Origin: Asterella californica
Lineage: Eukaryota > Streptophyta > Marchantiopsida > Marchantiales > Aytoniaceae
Assembly (NCBI GenBank): GCA_036924285.1
Contig: JAYKYS010000145.1
Span: 1 to 64,000 of the forward strand
Direction of reading: 5' to 3'
Length of the DNA stretch: 64,000 bases
In this document: positions 1 to 11,400 of the stretch, piece by piece
How positions within the stretch are numbered: the stretch's first letter is position 1
Layout: every line of letters begins with the position of its first letter
The notes under the pieces: model-generated
What the model saw: the letters and a program-made list of their open reading frames with translations, nothing else
Database searches by the model: none
What the model was told of the DNA's origin: nothing
Program-made: the position numbers and the translations under genes

Positions 1-233
1 GTACTGCCAAGAGCTGCAAAGCAACAACAGTCAGTATTGCTGCACAGTTATGTCACTGTCCAGAAAGAAAGTGGGTGACTCTGTCAATTTGGGCAATGCA
101 GCTCAAGATTGTTCAAGCTATTGCTTGGGGCTGTGAGGCTCAACAATGCTTTGGACAATGCAGCTCAACAGTACACTGGACTATGCCTTAGCCTCATCAT
201 GGTGTTCAACTGCTTGACCTACTGCACAAGCAG

Positions 234-3200
234 TGCACCTGAGAGCCTTGCCACATGGTCAGTAAGTGTGTGGCTGGCAGTATTGTTGCACATGCATGCC
301 ATGCTGAACTCAGGAATTGATTGATCGTAGTCGCTCTGTCATTGTATGTTGCGCTGTCTATAGTCCTTCAACAGCTTGTTGTAGCTTCAATACTATCTTA
401 CACCGTCTCAGCAGTGGCTACAACAGCCAGTCCTTTACTAATGTAGCTACACATGCTGATGGGTTCACACACATGCAGGAACTTCATGTTGAGGGCAACA
501 CAGATCTTGCCCCACACGCGTTACAGTGATACAGAGGCGCGAACCTACTGCAGCTTGGGTGCTCATGCTCGCCATGTCATGAGCTTTAAGCTGACCTCTG
601 CTTCCACCCTGGAGATCACGCTCAGCCAATTTTGGAGCAGCCTGGGTGAGGGGAATCTGGATGTGGAGGTGGCCTTCCATGGGGTGGGTGTGGATCAAGG
701 CAGTGGGGTCATTGCTGGACCCTCCAGAAGTGCAAAGGTCTCAATCAGGTATGTTGGCAGCCACTGCTGGTCACAGAGCATGTATTGAGGTTGGCAACAA
801 TGCTTTCTCCTAGCTTGACTAGCTTGACACATTGCCCTTACGCATAACCATGGACCTGTACCCTCGCCCCGTCTCTCCTCCGTTTTTCAGGGCACACCCA
901 CTCATGTGCCCCCCTACCCTTTGATGCTTTCCACCCACCCAACCACCCTCCTCCCCTGCCTCCCGCCCCTCCCCGGGGCTGTAGCCCAGCACATTTTGAT
1001 GAAGCCCTTGTCACTGCATATGGTGTGTGCCATCGCACTGCATCACCTGCATACCCTGCCATGGACATCTAGCCTCACCACATTTCACGATTTCCTTGAG
1101 CCCAAGCCTGAGCATACAATCAAGCAGCTTTGAGACAGTATGTCTGTTGCTTAAGGCGGCAGGAGCCATCACAGGTGCCAGCTACAAGGTTGTGAGATCA
1201 AAATGCTTTCACATGATGCAAAGACCATCTGGGTGTCTGCATAGGTCAGCCTTGCGTACAGAGAAGATCAACCCCAGCGCCAAGCTCCACACATTTCAGA
1301 TTCCTCTGAGGCCCACAGACACCCAGATGCAGCCCCTCAGCAGTCAAAGAGACCAACTGCCCCAGGGCAGGATCATACATGCCCTGATGCTCACGTACAA
1401 ACTGAGCCTTGAGACTGAGGGCAAGCACCGAGTCACTGTACCTATGCTCAACAGGTCAGGCACACACTCAATACCAATACATGTACTGACCTGTAGCACC
1501 TTGGCGAAACATGCTTATTCCTGAGAGAGCAGAGTTGAGATAAAACATCAGGTACCAGTACCCAGTGATAAGCTGTCAAGTCCCAGACAGCTTCAGGTGT
1601 GAAGTGGTCAGAAGTGCAGTACAGAAAGCAGGAGTCAAGACAGTCTGAGCCCATGAAGTTTTACTGAATGGCTGTCCACCTTCCGTAGGAGTAATGCAAT
1701 GGTTGCAGTTACCATGTAACAGCTTCATGGCATTACACTAGAAGTGTTGTCAATCTTCATAATCTCTTGGGTTGATCAGTTCAAGCCAACTGCCCATGTC
1801 CATATGGCAAGCCTATATGTTACGTGCAAACATTTTGCATGCCTCTCACGCCCACCTGTTGACATAAGTCATAGCTTAGTCACAAGCCTTACACAGCAAG
1901 CATGCCAGGTGTTGGGCCTGTTGCCCCTAGTCTGCTCAAATTCCAATGCAATGCAGCACCAGCATCTGCCAACACCCACTGACAGCTATACAGAGCTGTT
2001 GGTGGTGGATGACAGTACTCGGACCCTTCCCCACCCCCCTTGCGCACCTACCCCACCCCCTTCCTTCCGCCCCAACACCTGTGTTCCCCGTGTAATGAAC
2101 CCCAACCTGCCAATGCCTCAGGTATGTGTATGACGGGGAGTTTGAGGGTCAGATGTCCATGCTGCATGATGCCAACAAGCGCCTCATCAAAGTGTCAGAC
2201 ATCTACCCAGAGTTCAGTGACCTCAAGAAGGGTGACTACACCATACGCCTGCAGCTGCGTCATGACGATGCTGTGCTGCTGGACAAGATGAAGGACGTGC
2301 CTGTGGTTGTGGAGCGCAAGCTGAAGGAGCCCTTGACAGTGCCAGTGTATGCCACTGTTCGCGATGCTGTCAAGGGCGCCAAGCCTGTCAAGGAGAGGTC
2401 AATGTATGCAGGCAAGTCTTGCAGCTTTGCCTTTTGGGTGTCAGTACATGAGCACGCAATTCCTACAGTTTAGCCAGAGTTGTGCTGCATGATGCCAAAC
2501 AGACATGGCATAGTAGGTCTACGATGGGCCTTAGTGTCATGTGTGAATGCATCTCCTGCCCCCAACGACCTTCCCATTCTTCCCATCAAACCCCCTGCCT
2601 CCAGCCAAACAATCGAGCTGGTGATGCCAGCATATGTGTGGCGTCATACAGGCGCTTCAGCTTGCCTCCATAGCTGACTGTGCTGTTGCAACTGCAGGCG
2701 AGAGGGTGGTATACTTTGTGGGCCCGGTGCCCCAGGACAAGCTACCCAAAGATGCCACTCCCGGCACCAACCTAGCTGGCAGCTTGAAGATAGGGCTGCT
2801 GCAGGGCAGCAAGGAGCATGCCCCTGGGGCGTTTCCAGTCTTCTACAGGCAATCCTCTTGCTATTGCTGGCACACACACTTGGATGCTGTGTGCCACCAT
2901 GGCTGCTGAGCTGTTGCTTGACCAGCATGGTGATTGCAATCGCCCAGACAGCCCATGCAGGGCCTTAGCAAGGGCTGTAGCCTGATCACTTGTGTTGCAT
3001 GTAACGCAGAATCAGGTGCTAGATTCTTTGTGATGCTGCAGTTTCAGTCAGGTACATATCAAGGGGTGGTACACAAGGTGCCCCCACAGCACAGCATCAG
3101 CAGCATGTAAGAACTTTTGAAGTGCATCTGTCCGGCCAACTGATGGCCAACAGGTGATCTGAGTTTCCAGTGTGCTGCAGCTGTGGTTTGAAAAGCAAAG

Positions 3201-5843
3201 CGCCGTCAGACAAGGACGGTGGCCAGGAATCTGACAAGAAACAGGAAGAAGAGCCCCAGCTAGGGAATGCTGTCTGGATGGCAAAGCTCAAGTTCCTACA
3301 GGTGGTCACTTGCTACTTCCTGGTTTTGTCGGTTTTTCGTGCTGTAGTCCATAATGTCACTCTATGAACAGCATGCCTACAGCAGCAGAAGTATGCAGCA
3401 GCACCATACATCAGCTTTATTGCACTTGCATGCCTGGAGTACTGCTTTTGGCTCTGTACATTGGCTATATCGTTCCTTTCCCTGCATAACGCAGATTGCC
3501 AGGCAGCAGCAACAGGTGTTCTTAACAGCAAATTCTCATGTGCGCATTTGTCCAGCAGAAAAACAATAAAGGCTTGTCACTGCAATAGTTGCCATCAAGT
3601 CAAATTCGTCAACAAATCAGATTTACGATGACACATTGCAGCAGTATACATCCTCAAAGGCATCAAATAGAAGAAGCATTCAGATGCACAGGGACCACGC
3701 ACAATTGGCGCTCTTCAAGAACACAGCATTTCACTGGCATGTGCCTGCCTTTTGATGCAGAGCACAAATTCCAAAGGCAAGGCACAGAGCCAAGAGTCAA
3801 GCGGGGACAGCCAGGCAAAGGCTGTAGAAGATGAGCTGTTGCAAGATCCTCCCAAGGGAAAGCTGGACAAGATGCGAGTGCTGCGCTCAAGGCTCAAGCG
3901 TTTGAGCAGCAAGCTGCCAGACAGAACCATTGTCAGCTCGGCAGGCGCCAAGCAGACCCCTGCCCGGGGGGCTGGGGGGGAGGATCTGCAACAGGTAGGG
4001 TTGGCTCTCCCCCGCTGATGTGTCTTTCCCTCAGCGCTGCAGCCATGCCCTACTCAAGCTGCCAATGCGAGTCACATTTGGGTGATTGGTCTGTGTGCAA
4101 TACTTGGCGGTGCCATGGTCAACCTTCTGTACTGGCAGTGTCATAAGAATCTGCCATACAGTGTATGGAAGTTGACATGAGTATTGCAGCACACTGTTCT
4201 TTAGGGCTCCTTGCTGAACCTGGTTCAGGTGAAAATAGGTCTGTGAGGTTTTGCATGCAGCAGCAAATCATGTACAAACACACACAGCTGCCAGCACTTC
4301 CGTTGTGCTGCCTGGCAGCTGTTCCAAGCATGGACTAGTGTCACTCCACTGTCAGCAGACAATGGCGCAATCATGTTCTGGGCAAACGCCGACTTACAAG
4401 GTAAGTGTAGCACTGGAATGCCTTGCACTGCACTCAATGCTCAGGGGTTGCACATGAGATGTATATGGGGTTGAACTCGAACACTTACACTGTTTGTCAC
4501 AGGGCTCTGCTTGTAAGCGCCATTGTGGAGTCATGGGACATTTGTCTCTGCTGACAAATGAGTTTGATGCATGTAGGGTACTCCAGCAGCAGCCATCCAG
4601 GATGTGGTGGCTGCTGCGGATGAGGCAATAGCATTGGTGGATGTAGCCAGCATGCATCAGTTTGTGGCCTCAAAAGCGGCTCCCCTGAACACTTTGAAAG
4701 GCTCCACGATGAGACAGAAGCCAAGAAGAAGAAAGAGCATGACACAGTCCTTGATGAGATGAAGCAGGGGTTGATAGATGCTCTGACCAAGAAATGCTTG
4801 GCCCTTTCTGTAGCCGTAAACAAGGTAAACGTCTTTGCTGGACATGTAGGCTTACTGCAATCTGGCAACCCACAAGTCTCCCCACTCCCCCGCCCCCCCA
4901 CTCTAACTCTAAAATGTCTGTTGCGCTTTCAGGAGTCTGGTTTGCCAACACAGCCGGACACAGCTTCGGACCCACAGTTAGCTCAGTCTTCCTCTTCCAC
5001 TTCGGCTCCTCAGCAGACAGAAGCACAGTCCAGCACCGTTGAAGAGGACCAACAGGAGGCTGCTAATGGAGATGACAGAGAGGCAGGAGCAGAGGCAGAC
5101 ACAGATCCCCGGGATCAGCAGCAAGGCATCCACCATGAATTCAAAGATGCTCTGCATGACCTGCTGATGTGGGTTCCTGCCAAGGACCCCCAGGTTGCGG
5201 CGCTGTATGCCAGCTATGAAGCCAGCCAGCAGCGGCCTGCCTCTGCTATCAAGTGAGACATAACATCTGCACAAATAGTTTTGCGTGCTGGCAATGGCAT
5301 GAGTGATGGCTGGCATGAGCTGAATGTGACTGGTTGTGAGTTTTACATGCTAACAGCATAAGCCGAATGTGATTGGTTGTGGGTACATGTCATGTGCTGG
5401 CTGACGTGCATGTTTGTCACGAAGACGGGCATAACAGCTTACTGCCAACAACACGGGCCTGAATGTGGTAGGATGGTACATGCCTGTAATGCATCTCAGA
5501 TTCTCATTTTGAGATTGACGGCATCTTGGCAATTAATAGGGGAAGTTGAGTCTGACAAAAGGGTGCATAAATGACATGATCGTGAGTAGGTGTACTTGTA
5601 AGGAGCTCGTGGGGCGCTCCTTGACACCCACTGCCCACAAAGCAAAGCGTTTACAATGCTGCCTCACACTGTTAACTCGCCTGCAGGGCGCTGGCCAAGG
5701 CTGATCCTGAGGGCAAGCCACCAATCAAGAAGGATTTGGTGGCAAGAGCAGAGCTTTTTGCACAGCTGGGTTGGAAGCACTGGCATCTGTACGAGATGTC
5801 ACGCATCAGGCTTTTGTTCCCCACAAGCTATCCCCTGTTTTAA
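234..5843 (+). CDS. TPP2: Tripeptidyl-peptidase II, C-terminal part (5' end outside window)
   Basis: Large cytosolic serine exopeptidase that removes tripeptides downstream of the proteasome. Only the non-catalytic C-terminal half lies here; the subtilisin domain must be upstream. Readable exons: 234-261, 447-748, 1245-1454, 2122-2411, 2698-2848, 3181-3301, 3761-3994, about 4580-4824, 4933-5252, 5687-5843. Phases agree across most joins. Family landmarks seen: ATWS then FMLRATQI, ITLSQFWSSLGEGNLD with AFHGV, KGDYTIRLQLRHDD, VVYFVGPVPQDKLPK, DEMKQGLIDALTKK, LFAQLGWKHWHLYEM, ending SYPLF-stop. The introns after 2411 and 2848 have GC donors. One exon is probably missed between 3995 and 4580. The 4580-4824 exon changes frame near 4682-4685, where a CCCC run would need one more C. 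TGTAA, a usual green-algal polyadenylation signal, occurs near 6228. The family call is secure; the small exon 234-261 is tentative. Confidence 0.9.
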
Positions 5844-7349
5844 ATCCCATGTTGCTACTCGCACTCTTCACCTTTGCATGCAATCACAGTTTGGAGTTTA
5901 TTGCTCGAAACTGTTTTTATTGCTGGTTTACTGGCTGGCTTGCCAGGGGTGTTGACCTTTGGCAAACACTTACGCAGTGCATTGCTGCCCTGTACTTGCC
6001 GTTCCTAAAGTGCTGCTATCTCTGCAAGCTTAGCTGCACATCAAGCTGATAACTTAAAGGTGTCTGACAGCAAACCTGTGTTCTAATCACTGCAACTGCC
6101 AGCATTGTACAAAGCAACTGAAGGCCTCAGATACCGGTGCCAAATTGAGTCAGCATTCATTCTATGGATCTTGTGACAGCAGACTCTGCTGTCGAGTGAC
6201 ATACACCTGGGTCTGACCCACAGTGGGTGTAAACTGCTCCCACCTGGAGCCTAGCACTGTATCTCGGCTTGACAGATTTGGTCGTTATGTACCTGGTGGG
6301 TCATACCGCAATTAAGCAAGACAGACCGGTCACTGCTCAGATCCAGATCTGTCAGGTCGTGATGCAGTACCATGTTGCGTTCTTCTATGATATTAATGGG
6401 ACTGTGAAACTCAAATGCGTATTAAATTCGACTGAATTACTGTACTACACTTCTGAGACCTTTTTCCGTTCAGAAGATTGGTTTGGGAGAGGGGGGGCAG
6501 GGGTGGGGATAGTTCGAAAAATATGGGCTGGAGTTGCGCTGTGGGACTCGATGGGCAAAAGACACATTTTTGACGGTGTCATGACTGAGTCTCATGTCAT
6601 GACCGAGTCTCGTGTCATGACTGAGTCTCGTGTCATGACGCTGATCCTTAAATACAACATATCAACTGCCAGTGCTGGCAACTGAGCAGCCACCACTTAT
6701 AACGAAAACACACAATGAGAGGATGAGATCATCAAACACCCAAATAGCTTGGGAACATGCTAGGAGCAGCGGGTATCCTCAAACAGCACAGCACAGGACA
6801 TAGTCTATGACCACAGCATGGTGACAAGTGCCAGCTATAACACTGCACGGCACAAATGCAAGCTTGATATTACAATGCAAAGTGATTTGTGGGGTGCATG
6901 CAGGAACACATTGTCAGATGTGATGAAGTGCAGTCTGCACCCACTCATCCCATCCAGTCATGTGCTGCAAATCCACACCTCGTGTGGCACTGCATAGTTA
7001 CATATGCAAAGGAGGCTGGTGCTGCTTCTGCAATATTGATGCCACAGCTTTGGAGATTCAATGCAAGGCGAGGAGACGTTGTGGACTGACTCGCACTCGA
7101 CTTGCCCATTGAGACCCTCATGTTGCTGATCACAGTGTTGGTGTGCAATGTGCAGACCAAAAACATCAGCAGGACAACAACGTATTGACCTCACTTAGCC
7201 AGCTTTTGACAGGGCTTTGAAGATCAGTACAAAAAGGAATCATTGTAAACGGCATACAGCTGCATATGTCATTTGCTAGCAAAGGATCACGTCAAAACCC
7301 AGAATGTTGTATAGCTGTGCTGCTCCTACAGAACAGCCCATCTCTCATG
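5844..7349. other. Intergenic / 3' regions between TPP2 and COX19
   Basis: No convincing exon on either strand. It holds the 3' end of the TPP2 transcript and, on the other strand, the 3' region of COX19, so the two genes converge here. The only structured feature I see is the 18-bp tandem repeat at 6578-6640. Confidence 0.5.
6578..6640. repeat. 18-bp tandem repeat, 3.5 copies
   Basis: Unit GTCATGACTGAGTCTCRT repeated three times with one or two substitutions, then a further half unit. Each unit contains the palindrome TCATGA. It lies in non-coding DNA after TPP2. Confidence 0.85.
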
Positions 7350-7944
7350 TTATCGTCTCACCCCAGCAATGAAGCCCTGCTTTTGCTTTTCTGCATTGCT
7401 GTCCGGCTTGCTGGGCTGCGCAGCTGCTGTTTGCTGCTGCTCTTCTGATCGGAACCCCAGCTCTTTCAGGTCCTGTCTAGCCATCAAGTTCCTGCAGGAG
7501 ACAGCATGCCCAGTGAATTTGCAATAACATTCCATTGAGGTAGCATTTTGACAAGCTCAAAAGATGAGGAGGCATACTGGGCTGGCCGCCATGTCAACCA
7601 CTATTATGTCAGGAATGTACAAGCGCATGGCCTGCGCTTTGTTCAGCAGACAGGTTTGCTGCAGTATGGCTGAAGACTAACCTGTCCATCCGACACTGCA
7701 GATACAGCTTGGATAGTTCTCTGCACTTTGCAGCATCATTTGCATTGTCTTTTAGGCAGGCCAGGTATTGCTGCGAAATCTGCAAAGTCAGCAGGCTATT
7801 CAAGCAGTGCAAACGGTGCATGCACGCACAACACTCAAACCAAACCTGCTTGCACTCGCCGAAGTGATCCAAAGGGAATACGCCTTTTTCAGGTGCTCGC
7901 GGCTGATAGCCTCTGGATCCTCCGAAGGCTCCACCAGCGCTCAT
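7350..7944 (-). CDS. COX19: Cytochrome c oxidase assembly protein COX19
   Basis: Small twin-CX9C protein of the mitochondrial intermembrane space, needed for copper delivery and assembly of cytochrome c oxidase. Exons on the complement: 7846-7944, 7682-7779, 7350-7491; phases join cleanly, giving 112 residues. Seen in the product: start MSAGGAFGGSRGYQPRAPEK, then GVFPLDHFGEC; first pair C-KQISQQYLA-C (nine between), second pair C-RELSKLYLQ-C (nine between), then RMDRNLMARQDLKELGF, the usual COX19 C-terminal block, and a short Gln/Ala-rich tail. Length is close to the family norm. The cysteines form two disulfides through Mia40 import in characterised homologs. Nothing is broken. Confidence 0.95.
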
Positions 7945-8444
7945 ACGTGCTGGCTACGATTCTGCATTCTACCACCCCACTTGTCGCAGAAGCTCATGCG
8001 GAAAGCGTGCGCTTCAAGTCGGGAAGGTGACCGACAAGCTAGCTTTAGCTGAAGCTATCGCACGGTAGCCCTTCCTCGACAGTATTACTCTGGTTGCTGG
8101 CCTGGTCAACTCGAGGAATCTGGGCTTCACTGGCATTAGGTTGAACTCTTTCAGTAAGCCCAAAAGCACCCGCAGCTGCGTTGCCAAGCACCTTCAGCAG
8201 GAATCTAGCCGAAGCCTACAAACTTGCCCTTCACGGCCGCCATTATTGGCAGCTTCCCACCGGACTGACAGGTACCTCGACGCAATAACAGTGTGCGGCA
8301 AGGCAGGCATCCTGTCCTTCGCTTGTCAATCGCTACAAGATGGGGATCGGTTGCAGCGCGCAAGACTAGTCTGCGCCTTTTGCCGCTCGCAAGTGGTATG
8401 CCGACATCGGCTCGGTAGCTACTGTGTCAGGTGACATCAGCAAA

Positions 8445-11400
8445 ATGAGGGTATATGCAGCAGTCGCCCTGGTGCTGTGCATTGGCCCATATGCACGTTC
8501 CTGGCATCGATGCACGTCGCCGATTGAGCGCCACGGCAATGGTGTCCGCGACAACTTCTCCGACATCACTCGACCTGGGCTACATATCCGGCAACCTGAC
8601 CGGCTTGAGCGCTCTCCCCAATGCAACAGCTGCGTCAACGGCGATTGTCTCGCTTGCTGAGATGAATTCCACATCGACAGTACAGACCATCGCAACTGGC
8701 TTTGCAGCTGTATTGATCAACGGAACGCACGGCAACGCCACAGGAGAAGCCTTGAGGTATGGCGCTGGCGAACACAACCAATTCTACTCAGCAAAACGTA
8801 GCACAGGGGTACGCCACAGCAATTCTGGCGTACTATGCTGCCAACTACACAAGGTAGTGCTGGTGAAGGAGTCGCTGCTTGATTGAACTGCACTGGTGTC
8901 TAATATCTGCTCTTGTTGCTTGCAGGCAGCAGCAACAGCAATTGAGTCCTCACTGAATGTTGGACAGACAGGAGTAGTGGAGGCTGCCAACTCTGCTGCC
9001 TTTGGCACATCCAATGCCAGTGCCATAGCAACTGCAAACGCCACTACTATCGCACTTGCTGCAGACAATGGCACATGTACTTCCTATCCAGTTGGGAGCT
9101 ATGGCAATGCCTTAAGCTCGGTCCTCAGTGATAATGACACAGAGGCTGCTGCAGCCGGCATTGCTGCAGGCTTTGCTCAGGGCTGCTGTGTATCTTCAGT
9201 TACAGCTCTGTCAGTGCTGGACCTTATTGCCCTTGATGGATGTACCAGCATCATTGGCGGCATTCTTCTCCGTGAGTTTGCTTCCTCAGCTTGCGTCAGT
9301 TTGACATCATACTGAACGTACAACTGTATGCACTGAATCATTTGTTTGTTGGACTTCTAAATCGCCAGTGTTTGAGAAGTCCTGCAGTGCAGTCTTGGTC
9401 ATCTGCCTTAGTGGACTGCAAACATCAGACGGGTGAGAGGTTTTACTAAGTGAAAACATGGTTCAGGGCATTCAGTCCGCAGCACAGTTGTACACTGGTG
9501 GGAAAGATAGGTCCTATGCCACCCTCTCGAAACCAAGTTGCAGGATCCACACGGCAATCATCCTTCTGCCAGCTATGACTGGATCATGATCAGTCCCCAC
9601 AACCCATGTTCTCTGTCTACCCCACACACGCAGCCTTTCTGCCTGTCTAAACCCCTTCCAGCCTGACCGGTTGCTTGTACCACCCCTTGCAGGAGCACAA
9701 ACTCTGGCAGGCACAACAGCACTGGCTATGCCGGTGGCTCTGTGCAGTTCACCACAGCAGCAGCCCAGTCAGTCGCCATTCAGCGGTGCCTGCAGGAGGC
9801 AAGAGTGAATGCAAGCATGCCTGCTGCTAGTGCCGCCACTCAGGCTAGAACAGCTCTGCTGGCTGGCACGCCACAGCTGCTGCCGATGCAATCCAGGCGC
9901 CCTGTGCAGTGCAGACACAGCCAGCGCCACAGCTGAAGCCTTTGCTGAGGTCATCATCAGCAGTTGTGGGCTGCAATGGGACAGTGCGGGGGAGCGCTTC
10001 TATGTACGCCTTCTCCTGTAAATCTCATGTTGTGCTCATGCTTTACGCATACTATTTGTGTTTCGCTGCATGTTGTTATTCTACTTGGCTGATTTTGCTG
10101 TGTGCATCATCACTTGATTCACAATTCACGGTGCAAATGCTTACTAGCTCATCTGCAAAGCAGCTAGAACTGGACAACTTATCTGCAAACTTGCTTGAAA
10201 GGAGTCTTTGGATGCTCTGCAGTCGCCAGTGCCAACGTGGAAGCCAGTGACACGATCTGTGGAGGGAGCTTCACATCCAATCTCACCGCCACCGCCATCT
10301 ACAGCGATTTCTTCAACTACCCATCCATCAACCAATGCCTCAACAGCCAAACACAAGCAGTCACTGTCAGCACCGCAGCTGTGGCAGCTGCTGTCCCAAC
10401 CCCACCCCCTCCTGGGACCACCCCTGCCCCTGGTGCCACCCCCGCCCCCACCATCATTCCCGCCACGCCAAGCGTCACTCCCGCCGGTCCTGTGGTGCCA
10501 AACACCCAACCGGCCCTGTTGCTTCAAGCAGCCAGACCCTACCCCAAGCCCTACTCCAAGCCAACAAACTCCAGCAGCAGCAACAGTACCGCTAGCAGCA
10601 GTGCTGCTGTGGGTGCAACCACCCCTGCTGCTCAGCAGCCTCAACCCCCTGAGTCAACCCCTGCAGCTGCACCAGAACCCAGCCCTGGTACTGCCCTGTC
10701 CCTTGCTTCTTCTTGTGCTGTTCTCATGGATGATCTGTGCCTGCATCTGTGTCGTCTGCATACTCGGTTGTGTTTGAGCTGTGTTGTGTCAACCTGTGCC
10801 ATTTTGGACGTAATACCGTGTGTACTGCAGTAACTGCGCTCTCCCCTACGCCCCCAACCCCTGCTTTGCCTCCCCCACCGGCAAGCATCCCTCCACCCCA
10901 GACCCCACTGCTGCCCCCCTCCAGCACACCCCGGCCCAGTGGCAGGCTTACCCCTGCAATAGGGGACAGCTCTGCTGTTACAGCCCCTAGAGCTACTCCC
11001 AGACCAGCTCCCCTACCCCCACCCCTGCCCCCCTGGGTCAGTCCCCACCCAGCGCCCTGCTGCCAACACCGCCACCACCCCTTGGCACATCCCCACCGGC
11101 GTGTTGCAGCATCCCCAACACCTGTTGCAGCATCCCCACCGCCTGTTGCAGCATCCCCATCACCTGTTGCAGCATCCTCGCTCCCCTCCCCACCATCCCC
11201 AAGCCTTGGTGGGGCATCCCCGCTCCCTTCTTCACCATCCCCAACCCTTGGTGGGGCTTCCCCATCTTCCCCTGCTTTAAGCCCTGTTTCAGCTCAATTA
11301 CCTGAGCCTGCATGCTTGAGCCTTCCGGCATCCATTCCGACCCCAACCCCAACTCCAGCCCTCGTAGCGGCAGGTACCAATGCTGATGCCACAGCATCTT

